DNA of 45,833 nt from Candidatus Gastranaerophilales bacterium (GTDB lineage: Bacteria > Cyanobacteriota > Vampirovibrionia > Gastranaerophilales > Gastranaerophilaceae): the NCBI GenBank assembly GCA_944323165.1, contig CALURK010000004.1:94300-140132 (forward strand). The letters are read 5' to 3'. This document shows positions 6,783 to 15,290 of the stretch, piece after piece; positions within the stretch are counted from its first letter, which is position 1; each line of letters opens with the position of its first letter. Under the pieces are notes generated by a model. That model was not told where the DNA came from. It did no database searches and saw only the letters and a list, made by a program, of their open reading frames with translations. Position numbers and translations under genes: made by a program.

Positions 6783-8744
6783 ATGAGAAGAAGAAGGAAG
6801 TATGATTTTTATATAGCAATATTTTTGACTATTTTTACCATAGGGTATTTTGTATATAACCATGTTTCAGCAGAATCAAGGGGGGTAGAGCAGTATTCTA
6901 CTGCTCTGGAAGCTTATAAGGCAAATGATTACGAAAAAGCGTATGAAGAGTTTGGTAAAATACCTTCCGGATCTTCTTTGAAACCGCCAGCTCTTTTTAG
7001 GCAAGCTCGTTGCGCTACAAATATGGATAAAAAAGAACTTGCTATAAAGAAATATAATAGAATTGTTCATTCCAAGGCTAAATCATCAATTGCACCTATT
7101 AGTGAATATAATATGGCAAATTTGATGTTCGAAATTCAAGATAAGGATGCAAAAAGGCATTTTAAGAGAATAATAAAAAAATATCCTAACAGTGATTATG
7201 CAATAGCTTCTCAATACTATTTAGGATTAATAGAATTATCTTCTAAACATAAGACTGCACGCGGAACTGAAAAATCTAAAAACAGAGCATTTATTTATTT
7301 TAAAACTTATCTGGAACAGGCTCCTGACGGCAGATTTGCATTGAATTCAATTGATGAAATAAAGAAGCTTAATTTGGAACTTACTAATTATGATAACTTA
7401 TTAATCGCAAAAGCTTATTATGCAAACGGTGAGTACATAAAAGCAAGAGATTTTTTGTATAAGACTACAATTGAAGAAAGTTGGGCAGACTTTGCAAAAA
7501 ATGAGTATAGGCTTGGGAATAAGGCTAAGGCAAATTCGTATGCAGAAGAAGGTTTGAAAAAACACGCTTCAAATACTGATAATAGTGATGTTTATGAAAT
7601 TATAGACAATTACGTTGCATCTTTTCCGACAAGAAAGGAAGGCATAACTAAGCTTGTTAATATGAGTTTAAATTCAACCGGCGCGGATTATGTTGCGTAT
7701 CTTAACTGTAATGAGGCTGTTTCTTCCAATTTAAAGGAAGCTTGTTATAGAACATTATATGAAAAATATCCAAACGGTCAGTTCTCAGCGGATTCTTTGT
7801 ATAACCTTTTTATGGCAAAGTATTTGCAGAAAAAATATTATGAGGCTCAAAGACTTGGATTTTTGCATATGAAAAAATTCCCGGATGTGAATTCAAGCCC
7901 GGCTGTTACGTATTTTATGGGAAAAATAGCGTTTAAATTAAAACATTATGAAAGCGCAAATAGTTATTACAAGGAAGTTTTGGCAAAATATCCCGATACT
8001 TATTACGCATTTAGGGCAAATTACAATTTGTATAAAGAGGACGGAATGTTTCCATTTTTAGAATTGAATTATAAGCCTGTAGTTTTTCCTTATAAGAAAT
8101 CTTTAGATGATAATTTGGTAGTAAAACTTGCATATTTGAAAGATTATGATTTACTTGCTGAGCTATGTAAGAATGACAAATTTATCCAAAGCTGGATAGC
8201 ATATCAGAAGGAAAATTATACAGTCTCAGCAATTCTTGCACGAGATGGAATGCAGGATATGAGTGTAAAGCCTCCGTTTGAAGATTTGAGGTGGCGTTTG
8301 GTTTATCCTATGCATTATTACGAGATTGTTGATAAGGTAAAAGGCGATAACAATCCTATAGTATTAGAAGCAATAATAAAGGAAGAAAGTCATTTTAATC
8401 CTTGCGCGAAAAGTGCAGTAGGAGCCGTAGGTTTAATGCAATTAATGCCGGCTACATACAATGAGGTTGTCAAAAAACATAATTTGCCTACAGATTTGAA
8501 TGCTGAAACAGGAAATATTACAGCAGGCAGTTTGTATTATACAAGTTTAAAAAGAGTTCTTGGAGGGAAAGATTTGTATGCGATTGCTGCGTATAACGGC
8601 GGTATCGGATCTGTTACAAATTGGTTTTCTAAATTAATTTATAGTGATACGGATGAATTTGTTGAACAAATTCCGTACCCTGAAACAAAAAATTATGTTA
8701 AAAAAGTTCTGAAATCATATTGGATGTATGGAAAAGTGTACTAA
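6783..8744 (+). CDS. soluble lytic murein transglycosylase (Slt-type) with TPR-like repeats
   Basis: This 653-residue protein has an N-terminal membrane anchor (about residues 7-27, after an RRRRK start), so the body faces the periplasm. A long alpha-helical region of TPR-like repeats follows (for example ALEAYKANDYEKAYEEFGKI and YYLGLIELSS). The C-terminal SLT domain shows the catalytic glutamate in AIIKEESHFNP, then GAVGLMQLMPATY and YAIAAYNGGIGSV. It cleaves peptidoglycan between MurNAc and GlcNAc with anhydro-product formation (family knowledge). The domain order matches Slt70, with a membrane anchor instead of a cleaved signal. The stop overlaps the next small exported-protein gene by 17 nt, so the two are translationally coupled. 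Confidence 0.88.
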   Translation: MRRRRKYDFYIAIFLTIFTIGYFVYNHVSAESRGVEQYSTALEAYKANDYEKAYEEFGKIPSGSSLKPPALFRQARCATNMDKKELAIKKYNRIVHSKAKSSIAPISEYNMANLMFEIQDKDAKRHFKRIIKKYPNSDYAIASQYYLGLIELSSKHKTARGTEKSKNRAFIYFKTYLEQAPDGRFALNSIDEIKKLNLELTNYDNLLIAKAYYANGEYIKARDFLYKTTIEESWADFAKNEYRLGNKAKANSYAEEGLKKHASNTDNSDVYEIIDNYVASFPTRKEGITKLVNMSLNSTGADYVAYLNCNEAVSSNLKEACYRTLYEKYPNGQFSADSLYNLFMAKYLQKKYYEAQRLGFLHMKKFPDVNSSPAVTYFMGKIAFKLKHYESANSYYKEVLAKYPDTYYAFRANYNLYKEDGMFPFLELNYKPVVFPYKKSLDDNLVVKLAYLKDYDLLAELCKNDKFIQSWIAYQKENYTVSAILARDGMQDMSVKPPFEDLRWRLVYPMHYYEIVDKVKGDNNPIVLEAIIKEESHFNPCAKSAVGAVGLMQLMPATYNEVVKKHNLPTDLNAETGNITAGSLYYTSLKRVLGGKDLYAIAAYNGGIGSVTNWFSKLIYSDTDEFVEQIPYPETKNYVKKVLKSYWMYGKVY

Positions 8745-9147
8745 GTTAATAAATTTATTGCTTCTACTTTTCAGTATTTGTTTAACTTCAAATGCTGAAA
8801 ATATATTTGATTTCTATGTGACAAACGATAAAGAAATAGAAGCAAAATTGATGTTTTTGGATAAACTTTCTACTTGTACTCCCTATAAATACCATGCTGT
8901 ACCTAGCGGAATTTACGAGATTCGCGGAAATAAAAATACTTATTGTGACGTAAAATGGACAATTGTTAATTGTAATTTCCCAAACGGAGTTTATCAAAAA
9001 TTTGCTGATATACAAAAATTTCGAACAATCGAACGCGTTAATCGTCAAAAAAATGGAGTGATGGAAGAGCTTAGAGATAAGAATTACAGATATCTTATAA
9101 ACACCGGTAATAAATATTGTCAGAATGATTTTTATACTTTAAGATAA
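8728..9147 (+). CDS. small exported hypothetical protein
   Basis: A 139-residue protein with a signal peptide (hydrophobic residues 7-19, SNA cleavage near residue 23). The mature part of about 116 residues has four cysteines (CTPYKY, YCDVKWTIVNC, KYCQNDFY), suggesting disulfides in the periplasm. No known domain is recognised. It overlaps the end of the transglycosylase gene by 17 nt in another frame. Its start therefore depends on translation of that gene, and a link to the transglycosylase or peptidoglycan is a reasonable guess only. Confidence 0.65.
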   Translation: MEKCTKLINLLLLLFSICLTSNAENIFDFYVTNDKEIEAKLMFLDKLSTCTPYKYHAVPSGIYEIRGNKNTYCDVKWTIVNCNFPNGVYQKFADIQKFRTIERVNRQKNGVMEELRDKNYRYLINTGNKYCQNDFYTLR

Positions 9148-9169
9148 CTTTCTAAATCCTCTAAATGTA

Positions 9170-9178
9170 TGTTATTAT
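9170..9178 (+). promoter_or_regulatory. extended -10 for the lipoprotein/LemA operon
   Basis: TGT-TATTAT (hexamer 9173-9178) lies about 41 nt before ATG 9220, which also has a good AAGGTG ribosome binding site. Confidence 0.4.
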
Positions 9179-9219
9179 ATCAAACATAATTTTGTATTCT
9201 AAAATAAAAAGGTGATTTT

Positions 9220-10044
9220 ATGAAAAAGATACTTCTAATTATACTTGCAAGTACTATAACACTAATCACAACAGGTTGTGTAAAGTTTGAATATACAATG
9301 GACATAAACAAAAATGATCGCATTAATTTTTCTCAAACGCAAGGCTTTAATGTGCAGTTTTTTCGTGCAATTAGTTCTGGGTTTGACCAAGGGTTTAAAA
9401 AAAGTGTAGCGACTTTAGCAGAAAAGTATAAAAAGCAAGGATTTCAAGCGAATGAGTATAATGACGAAGCTTTTGCCGGGTTAAATATTTCAAAAAATAA
9501 TTTAACATTTAAACAAACAAGAGAAATATTACCGGCTGGCTTCAAGGTTGATGATAACTCATTTATTATTAATAAAGGTTTTGTAAAGAGTTCATATAAA
9601 CTTCATTTTTATTATGATATACGAGAAGCTCTATCCAGTCCTGAAATTGCAGTTGCACAACGTGAAATTTCATCAGGTACGCCGAATGTCATTTTATCAC
9701 GTGATATGGAAGTTCGCCGCATAAACGGTCAATGGGTTAATATGACTGCAATTAAAGACGAATATGACGCGATAGAAGGTGAAAAACCAAGTATTGTGCC
9801 AATTTCTAAGCTGAATATAAAGATACCTGCAAAAGCAAAAAATAACAATGCTGATAAAGTTTTAAGCGATACGGAATATCAATGGAATTTAGCAAAAGAA
9901 GCTCAACCTGTTGAGATATATTTGGAGTATGATGTGTTTGATTTTTCAAAGTTAATGATTACTTTATCACTAATATTGTTATTAAGTGCGGTATTTTATT
10001 TGGTTAATAAATTGCAAAAAAGTGATGTAGTCAAGGGTTTATAG
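9220..10044 (+). CDS. LppM-like/DUF3153-type lipoprotein with C-terminal membrane segment
   Basis: A 274-residue protein. The N-terminal signal ends in LITTGC with cysteine 20. This resembles a lipobox, although threonine at -3 is not the classical residue. After the cysteine, VKFEYTMDINKNDRINFSQ resembles the start of LppM/DUF3153-type domains. A single hydrophobic segment near the C-terminus (MITLSLILLLSAVFYLVNKL, about residues 246-265) is followed by a basic tail, so the protein may be held in the membrane at both ends. It lies 25 nt before lemA and is probably in the same operon. The exact function is unknown. The family call is from general layout rather than a specific motif. Confidence 0.6.
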   Translation: MKKILLIILASTITLITTGCVKFEYTMDINKNDRINFSQTQGFNVQFFRAISSGFDQGFKKSVATLAEKYKKQGFQANEYNDEAFAGLNISKNNLTFKQTREILPAGFKVDDNSFIINKGFVKSSYKLHFYYDIREALSSPEIAVAQREISSGTPNVILSRDMEVRRINGQWVNMTAIKDEYDAIEGEKPSIVPISKLNIKIPAKAKNNNADKVLSDTEYQWNLAKEAQPVEIYLEYDVFDFSKLMITLSLILLLSAVFYLVNKLQKSDVVKGL

Positions 10045-10069
10045 CAAGTAGTATATGGAGGAAAAGTAA

Positions 10070-10642
10070 ATGTCTACAGATTTAATATTAATAGTTGCAG
10101 TTGTTGTTGTGATTGTCTGGATGTATAGTATTTATGCTTCATTGATAAGAAAGCGAAATAAAACACAAGAAGCTTTTTCAGCAATAGATGTTCAATTAAA
10201 AAAGAGATATGATTTGATACCGAACATTTTGACAATTGCTCAAAAATATATGGATCACGAACGTGGTTTAATGGAAGAAGTAACAAAATTAAGAACTCAG
10301 GTAATGGGTATACCTGACAGTTTTGAAAATATTGACAGAAAAATTGCTCTGGATTCTCAGATTGCTCAAAAGATGGGACAAATTATGGTTGCTGTAGAAA
10401 ATTATCCGCAGGTTAAAGCAGACCAGACAATGATTACGGCAATGCAGACTTATAATGAAGTGGAAGAACATATTGCGGCTGCAAGAAGGTTTTACAATTC
10501 TGCTGCTAATGAACTTAAAAATGCGGTTGAAATTTTCCCTTCTTCATTTATTGCAAGAATGATTAATGTAAAAGCGGTTGACTTCTTTAAAGCAGAAGAA
10601 AGAGAAAGACAGGCAGTTAATGCTGCAGACTTTTTAAAATAA
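10070..10642 (+). CDS. lemA: LemA family protein
   Basis: A 190-residue LemA protein. A short N-terminal tail and one membrane helix (about residues 4-22) are followed by a long helical domain. The family signature is visible in QEAFSAIDVQLKKRYDLIPN and in the following TIAQKYMDHERGLMEEVTKLR, with RFYNSAANELKNAVEIFPS further on. LemA proteins are inner-membrane proteins of uncertain function, often encoded beside other membrane proteins such as TPM-domain or DUF3137 proteins. That is what is seen here: a lipoprotein gene upstream and two DUF3137 genes downstream. A perfect Shine-Dalgarno (GGAGG) precedes ATG. A strong terminator follows, so the DUF3137 pair may be separately or only partly co-transcribed. 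Confidence 0.92.
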   Translation: MSTDLILIVAVVVVIVWMYSIYASLIRKRNKTQEAFSAIDVQLKKRYDLIPNILTIAQKYMDHERGLMEEVTKLRTQVMGIPDSFENIDRKIALDSQIAQKMGQIMVAVENYPQVKADQTMITAMQTYNEVEEHIAAARRFYNSAANELKNAVEIFPSSFIARMINVKAVDFFKAEERERQAVNAADFLK

Positions 10643-10655
10643 TTTAAAATTTTAT

Positions 10656-10684
10656 AAGCGCCTAATTTTAGGCGCTTTTTTATT
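10656..10684 (+). terminator. intrinsic terminator after lemA
   Basis: A perfect inverted repeat (AAGCGCCTAA with TTAGGCGCTT) is followed by a run of T. It is a typical rho-independent terminator 14 nt after the lemA stop. Confidence 0.85.
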
Positions 10685-10699
10685 TAAAAAGGGGTAAAA

Positions 10700-11635
10700 A
10701 TGGCAGAAGAAAAATCCTATCAGCAAATGCGCAAAGAATTTCAGGACAAGTTTTTTAATAAACTTTCTCCTGCGCTTGAGAAATATGACGGCCAAAGAAA
10801 GTTGAAATTGGCTTTTGCGATAGTCGGAGCGAGTATATTCGCCATCCTCGGTATACTGTTCGGAGTTTCTGTTTTTATTGCTGATTCAAGTGATGCACGG
10901 GAAGGCGCTATGAAAGGCTCTGCTTTCATGTTTGGTATAGCATGGCTCATCTGGTATTCTATTAAAAAGAGCTTCGAAAATAAAATAAAAGAAAAAATAA
11001 TGCCCGATGTGTGCAGATGTTTTAATAATTTGATCTGGGATCAGGGAAAGTATTCAGAGGGTGCAGTATTTGGATATTCCAATTTGATTCCGCAATTTTC
11101 TTCCGAAGAGTATGATGATATTTTTTACGGAAAACATAGAGATGTAAATTTTGAAATAGTAGAATCTGAGTTTGATATCGGTTCAGGTAAAAATCGTCGT
11201 ACTGTTTTTAACGGTGTAATTGTAAGACTTGATATGAATAAGAATTTTAAAGGAAAAACAGTGATACGTCCGGATTCATTATTCCATATGACTCCGTCTG
11301 CTGCTCTCAGACATACAACATTAGAGGATGTTGTTTTTGAAAAGAAATTTGATGTTTATACTGATGATGAGGTTGAGGCGAGGTATTTGATTACGCCTTC
11401 ATTTATGGAACGCCTGAATAATATGAAGGTTGCATTTGATGCGGACAAAATTTCGTGTGCTTTTTATGAACAATATTTGTTTGTAGCTTTGCATACATCA
11501 AAGGACTTATTTTCTCTTTGCTCTCTTATAAAACCCGTAAATGACGGAAAACAGTTCTTCCAGATGTTTGAAGAGATTCTGTCTATCATAAAACTCATCG
11601 ACCACTTCAAATTAGACCAGAAGATAGGAATGTAA
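10700..11635 (+). CDS. DUF3137 family membrane protein, copy 1
   Basis: A 311-residue protein. The N-terminal cytoplasmic helix (QQMRKEFQDKFFNKLSPALE) is followed by two membrane helices (about residues 37-60 and 70-88), then a soluble domain ending in KPVNDGKQFFQMFEEILSII. This is the DUF3137 layout, a family of unknown function that recurs next to LemA. The neighbour at 11638 is a paralogue with a nearly identical C-terminal third. Start ATG 10700 has a GGGG-containing ribosome site 6 nt upstream and sits right after the lemA terminator. A role with LemA in the membrane is inferred from context only. Confidence 0.8.
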   Translation: MAEEKSYQQMRKEFQDKFFNKLSPALEKYDGQRKLKLAFAIVGASIFAILGILFGVSVFIADSSDAREGAMKGSAFMFGIAWLIWYSIKKSFENKIKEKIMPDVCRCFNNLIWDQGKYSEGAVFGYSNLIPQFSSEEYDDIFYGKHRDVNFEIVESEFDIGSGKNRRTVFNGVIVRLDMNKNFKGKTVIRPDSLFHMTPSAALRHTTLEDVVFEKKFDVYTDDEVEARYLITPSFMERLNNMKVAFDADKISCAFYEQYLFVALHTSKDLFSLCSLIKPVNDGKQFFQMFEEILSIIKLIDHFKLDQKIGM

Positions 11636-11637
11636 TT

Positions 11638-12576
11638 ATGATTGAAGAAGAAATCTATCAAGGAATGAGAAAAATTTTTCAGGACAAATTTTTTGATGAA
11701 CTTTATCCGCTGCTTCAACTATATGATAATGAGAGAAAACTCAGACTTGTAATTGCAATTATTTTTGTTTCTATATTTTCTATTGCAGGGTTGCTTATAT
11801 TTTGTATGATTATTTTATGGGATGCGGAAGGTCATAACAGGTTTGAAATTTTAAAAGGTTCTATTTTTATGTTTACTCTGGCATGGCTTGTCTGGTTTGG
11901 GCTTAAAAAAGGTTTTGAAAATAAAATTAAAAATAAAATAATGCCAAAGTTCTGTGCTTGTTTTGACAAGTTGACATGGGTTCGGGGTTCATACCCGGAT
12001 GGTGATGAAGTTTTTATAAGCTCACATTTGCTTCCTCTTTATACTTCTTGTAACTATGATGATGTTTTTTATGGTGAATATAAATATGTAAAATTTGACA
12101 TAGTAGAATCAAAATCTGGAGTTAATTCTAATAAATCAGGTATGATTTTTGATGGTGTGGTAGTTAAATTTGATATGAATAAAAGTTTTAAGGGAAATAC
12201 GGTTATTTGTCCTGATTCATTATTGCCAATGGCTCCTGCTGAAGAACTCGTACATACACCATTAGAAGATGTTATATTTGAAAAGAAATTTGATGTTTAT
12301 ACAGACGATGAGGTTGAGGCAAGGTATTTGATTACACCTTCATTTATGGAACGCCTGAATAATATGAAGGTTGCATTTAATGCGGATGCGGTTTCTTGTG
12401 CTTTTTATGAAAAGTATTTGTTTGTAGCACTTCATACCCGAAAAGATTTGTTTTCTATCTGTTCGCTTCTTAAGCCGGTTAATGACGGCAAGCAGTTCTT
12501 TCAGATGTTTGAAGAAATTCTGTCTATCATTAAACTTATAGATTACTTCAAACTTAACCAAAAAATCGGGTTGTAG
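11638..12576 (+). CDS. DUF3137 family membrane protein, copy 2
   Basis: A 312-residue paralogue of the preceding gene, starting 2 nt after its stop. It has the same plan: an N-terminal helix (GMRKIFQDKFFDELYPLLQ), two membrane helices and a soluble C-terminal domain. The two proteins differ widely in the first half. They are almost identical from EKKFDVYTDDEVEARYLITP to the end, and a 42-nt stretch is identical in DNA (11396-11437 and 12337-12378). Such uneven divergence suggests recent gene conversion or strong selection on the C-terminal domain. Function is unknown; the two may form a hetero-oligomer. Confidence 0.8.
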   Translation: MIEEEIYQGMRKIFQDKFFDELYPLLQLYDNERKLRLVIAIIFVSIFSIAGLLIFCMIILWDAEGHNRFEILKGSIFMFTLAWLVWFGLKKGFENKIKNKIMPKFCACFDKLTWVRGSYPDGDEVFISSHLLPLYTSCNYDDVFYGEYKYVKFDIVESKSGVNSNKSGMIFDGVVVKFDMNKSFKGNTVICPDSLLPMAPAEELVHTPLEDVIFEKKFDVYTDDEVEARYLITPSFMERLNNMKVAFNADAVSCAFYEKYLFVALHTRKDLFSICSLLKPVNDGKQFFQMFEEILSIIKLIDYFKLNQKIGL

Positions 12577-12591
12577 TAGCGATTTATTTTA

Positions 12592-12600
12592 TGTTAAAAT
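12592..12600 (+). promoter_or_regulatory. extended -10 promoter, leaderless start of tmk
   Basis: TGT-TAAAAT (hexamer 12595-12600) is only 7 nt before ATG 12608. No Shine-Dalgarno is present between the DUF3137 stop and the tmk start. Confidence 0.55.
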
Positions 12601-12607
12601 CAAACTT

Positions 12608-13216
12608 ATGAGAAAAGGTTTATTTATAACATTCGAAGGTGCCGACGGCTGCGGCAAAACTACTCAAATAGAGCTTTTAGATAAGTATTTGCGTGAAAAG
12701 GGTTTTGATACACTACTTACAAGAGAGCCTGGCGCAAAGGGTTTGGGCGTAAAATTACGCGAAATTTTGTTGAATTATGATGGAGAAGTTTCTCCCGTTG
12801 CTGAATCGTTTTTGTTTTTGGCAGACAGAGCTCAACATGTTGATTGTATAATAAAACCTGCTTTAAAAGAGGGAAAAATTATACTTTGTGACAGGCACAC
12901 TGATTCAACTGTGGCATATCAGGGTTATGGAAGAAATCTTGATTTGGATAGAATTAATTATCTGAATAATATTGCAACAAGCGGGTTGAAACCTGATTCG
13001 ACTATAGTTTTCGATATTGATGTAGAAACTTCTATGTCGAGAGTCGGTAAAAACAAAGATAGAATGGAATCCGCCGGTGTTGAGTTTTTTAATCGTGTAA
13101 GAGAAGGTTATTTAGAGATAGCAAAAAAAGAGCCTCAAAGGGTGAGGGTTATAAATTCTTCTGATACAATAGAAAATATACATAAGAAAGTTGTTGAGTT
13201 GGTTGAAAAACTATGA
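12608..13216 (+). CDS. tmk: thymidylate kinase (dTMP kinase)
   Basis: A 202-residue thymidylate kinase, which phosphorylates dTMP to dTDP with ATP. Seen are the P-loop [12 protein letters not shown], the [14 protein letters not shown] motif, the [15 protein letters not shown] substrate region and the lid around [12 protein letters not shown]. Length is normal for bacterial Tmk. The -10 box ends 7 nt before ATG without a ribosome site, so a leaderless mRNA is likely. The stop overlaps the prfB start by 4 nt (ATGA), coupling the two. The tmk-prfB pairing here has no obvious functional logic and may simply be an operon of convenience. Confidence 0.95.
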   Translation: MRKGLFITFEGADGCGKTTQIELLDKYLREKGFDTLLTREPGAKGLGVKLREILLNYDGEVSPVAESFLFLADRAQHVDCIIKPALKEGKIILCDRHTDSTVAYQGYGRNLDLDRINYLNNIATSGLKPDSTIVFDIDVETSMSRVGKNKDRMESAGVEFFNRVREGYLEIAKKEPQRVRVINSSDTIENIHKKVVELVEKL

Positions 13217-14280
13217 ATATAGAAGAATTAGAACAAGAAATAGATAAAAATAGGCAGAATATAGATTTTGAGGCTTTAAAAAACGAACTTTCCAGCTTGG
13301 AGCAAAAGCTACAGAGCTCTGAAGTTTGGTCAAATCAAAATCTTGCGTCGGAATTGGGGCAAAAAACGAGGGAAATAAAAGATATTCTGGAGATGTTTTC
13401 CCGTTGGGACTCTGTTATAGAGGACTCAAAAGCTGCTGTAGAGATTGGAGATGAAGAATTAATAAAAGAAAGCGAGCTTCAGTTAGAGCAGTTAAAACGG
13501 GAGCTTGATAAATATGAGTTTCAAAAAATGTTATCAGGCGAGTATGATGAAGCTGACGCTTTTTTGACAATTAATGCCGGTGCTGGCGGAACGGACGCGC
13601 AGGACTGGGCAAGTATGCTTTTAAGAATGTATACAAGATGGGCAGAATCAAAGGGATGGAAGGTTGAATTAATCGATAAATCTGATGGTGAAGAAGCCGG
13701 AATTAAATCTGCAACGATTAAAATTACGGGTAAATACGCATACGGATACGCTAAGGCTGAAAAAGGCGTTCACAGACTTGTCAGAATTTCGCCTTTTAAT
13801 GCAAACGGAAAAAGACAAACAAGTTTTGCCTCCTGCGAAGTTTCTCCGATTATTCCCGATTACGAAAAAACAATCGTAATTCCCCCTGAGGATATTGAAG
13901 TCGATACAATGCGCTCGGGCGGTGCCGGCGGACAAAATGTTAATAAAGTAGAAACAGCTGTCAGGATTTTGCATAAGCCGACGGGTATTGTTATAAAATG
14001 CCAGCAGGAGCGTTCGCAGCTTCAAAACAAAGAAAACGCAATGCAGATGCTCGCTTCAAAGTTGTTGGAATTAAGACAAATTGAACATGAAAAGAAGCTT
14101 GCCGAGCTTAAGGGTGAAAACTTTGATATAAATTTCGGCTCTCAAATCCGCTCTTATGTTTTCCATCCTTACAAAATGGTTAAGGATCACAGAACAGGAT
14201 TTGAAGTAGGTAATGTTGATGCTGTTATGAATGGCGATTTGGATGGGTTTATAGAAGAGTATTTAAGGAATAATGCGTAA
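13213..14280 (+). CDS. prfB: peptide chain release factor 2
   Basis: A 355-residue class I release factor that frees the peptide at UGA and UAA stops. RF2 identity comes from the tripeptide SPF (about residues 193-195, UGA-type recognition). The universal GGQ lies at about 239-241 within [18 protein letters not shown]. The coding frame is continuous from ATG 13213: there is no in-frame UGA near codon 20-25, so the programmed +1 frameshift that autoregulates RF2 in many bacteria is absent. The start overlaps the tmk stop by 4 nt. The stop lies 2 nt from the convergent LysR stop. Confidence 0.95.
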   Translation: MNIEELEQEIDKNRQNIDFEALKNELSSLEQKLQSSEVWSNQNLASELGQKTREIKDILEMFSRWDSVIEDSKAAVEIGDEELIKESELQLEQLKRELDKYEFQKMLSGEYDEADAFLTINAGAGGTDAQDWASMLLRMYTRWAESKGWKVELIDKSDGEEAGIKSATIKITGKYAYGYAKAEKGVHRLVRISPFNANGKRQTSFASCEVSPIIPDYEKTIVIPPEDIEVDTMRSGGAGGQNVNKVETAVRILHKPTGIVIKCQQERSQLQNKENAMQMLASKLLELRQIEHEKKLAELKGENFDINFGSQIRSYVFHPYKMVKDHRTGFEVGNVDAVMNGDLDGFIEEYLRNNA

Positions 14281-14282
14281 AA

Positions 14283-15161
14283 TTATGCAATTTCTTTGAA
14301 TAACTCTAAGAATCTGAGTGCAGGTTTTGATAGATATTTGTCTTTTTTGTAGAATATTGCAAATTCTCTTTTGTAATTGTAGCCCTTTATTTTTCTGTAA
14401 CATACATTCTCTTTTGGCGGAAAATATTTTAAAAACAGTTCCGGCAAAAAAGATGCTCCAAGTCCTTCATTAATAAGAGAATATATGGTTTCTGCGTTAT
14501 GGCATTCTACGATTGATTTTGGCTCAAATCCGTTTTCTTCGCATAGATTTTTTAAATATCTGCTTAGAATTAATTGTTCGGGAAAAGTTATAAAATTCTT
14601 ATCTTTAAATTTTTTTATATCAATTTCATCAGAATCCGTTTGTATGTTCCAATTCTTTGGGAAAACAAGGTATAATGATTCATTACAGATGTGTTCGGCT
14701 TTGTAAATTGAGCTATCCGGGTTTTCCGTTCCGAGGTAAAAATCGATTTTGTCATTAATAAGCATTTGTTTTAATAAAAAAGTCGGGTATTCCTCAATTT
14801 TTATGAAGCAATTTGGATACTCTTCATGAAGCTCTCTTAGAATTTTGGGCATAAAGCAGTAACACCTGTGAGATGGAATTCCTATTACCATATATGTTTG
14901 GGATAAATTGGAAATGTCTGACATTCTAATTTCCAATTCTCCGAATTCGGAGATAATTTTTTTTGCTTTGCTTATAAAAATTTCTCCTGCATAAGTTGGC
15001 TTTATCGGATTTCTCTCAAAAAGTTCTATGCCTAATTCTTCTTCAAGAAGTTTTATGCTTTTGCTCAGAGATGGTTGAGATATAAATAATTTTTTTGCAG
15101 CGTTGGTGAAATTTCTTTCTTCTGCAACTGTTAGCACTTGTTTAATTTGATTTATGTTCAT
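14283..15161 (-). CDS. LysR family transcriptional regulator
   Basis: A 292-residue LysR-type regulator. The N-terminal winged helix-turn-helix is clear (MNINQIKQVLTVAEERNFTN, then AAKKLFISQPSLSKSIKLLE and LGIELFERN). The substrate-binding domain follows from about residue 90. The effector cannot be read from the sequence. It is divergent from the three-gene RND efflux operon with a 129-nt AT-rich gap holding a perfect 7-1-7 palindrome, the usual arrangement for a LysR protein controlling its neighbour. It ends 2 nt from the convergent prfB. Control of the efflux operon is inferred from position. Confidence 0.85.
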   Translation of the reverse strand: MNINQIKQVLTVAEERNFTNAAKKLFISQPSLSKSIKLLEEELGIELFERNPIKPTYAGEIFISKAKKIISEFGELEIRMSDISNLSQTYMVIGIPSHRCYCFMPKILRELHEEYPNCFIKIEEYPTFLLKQMLINDKIDFYLGTENPDSSIYKAEHICNESLYLVFPKNWNIQTDSDEIDIKKFKDKNFITFPEQLILSRYLKNLCEENGFEPKSIVECHNAETIYSLINEGLGASFLPELFLKYFPPKENVCYRKIKGYNYKREFAIFYKKDKYLSKPALRFLELFKEIA

Positions 15162-15232
15162 AATTCTATTATAGCAAAAATAATATAATAAAAGTTTAAA
15201 TTATAGCTTCTGGTTATGGTTTTTATAAATAT

Positions 15233-15247
15233 TATGTATTATACATA
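15233..15247. promoter_or_regulatory. palindromic operator candidate between the LysR gene and the efflux operon
   Basis: TATGTAT-T-ATACATA is a perfect 15-bp palindrome compatible with the T-N11-A rule of LysR boxes. A wider pair GGTTAT (15212-15217) / ATAACC (15272-15277) brackets it. Confidence 0.45.
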
Positions 15248-15290
15248 TAAATATGCTTATCTTATACTATTATAACCAAGGGATTAATTT

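Noticed and set aside
13213..13290. RF2 programmed frameshift
   Set aside because: The reading frame is open throughout, and no CTTTGA site in the right phase is found near codons 15-30.
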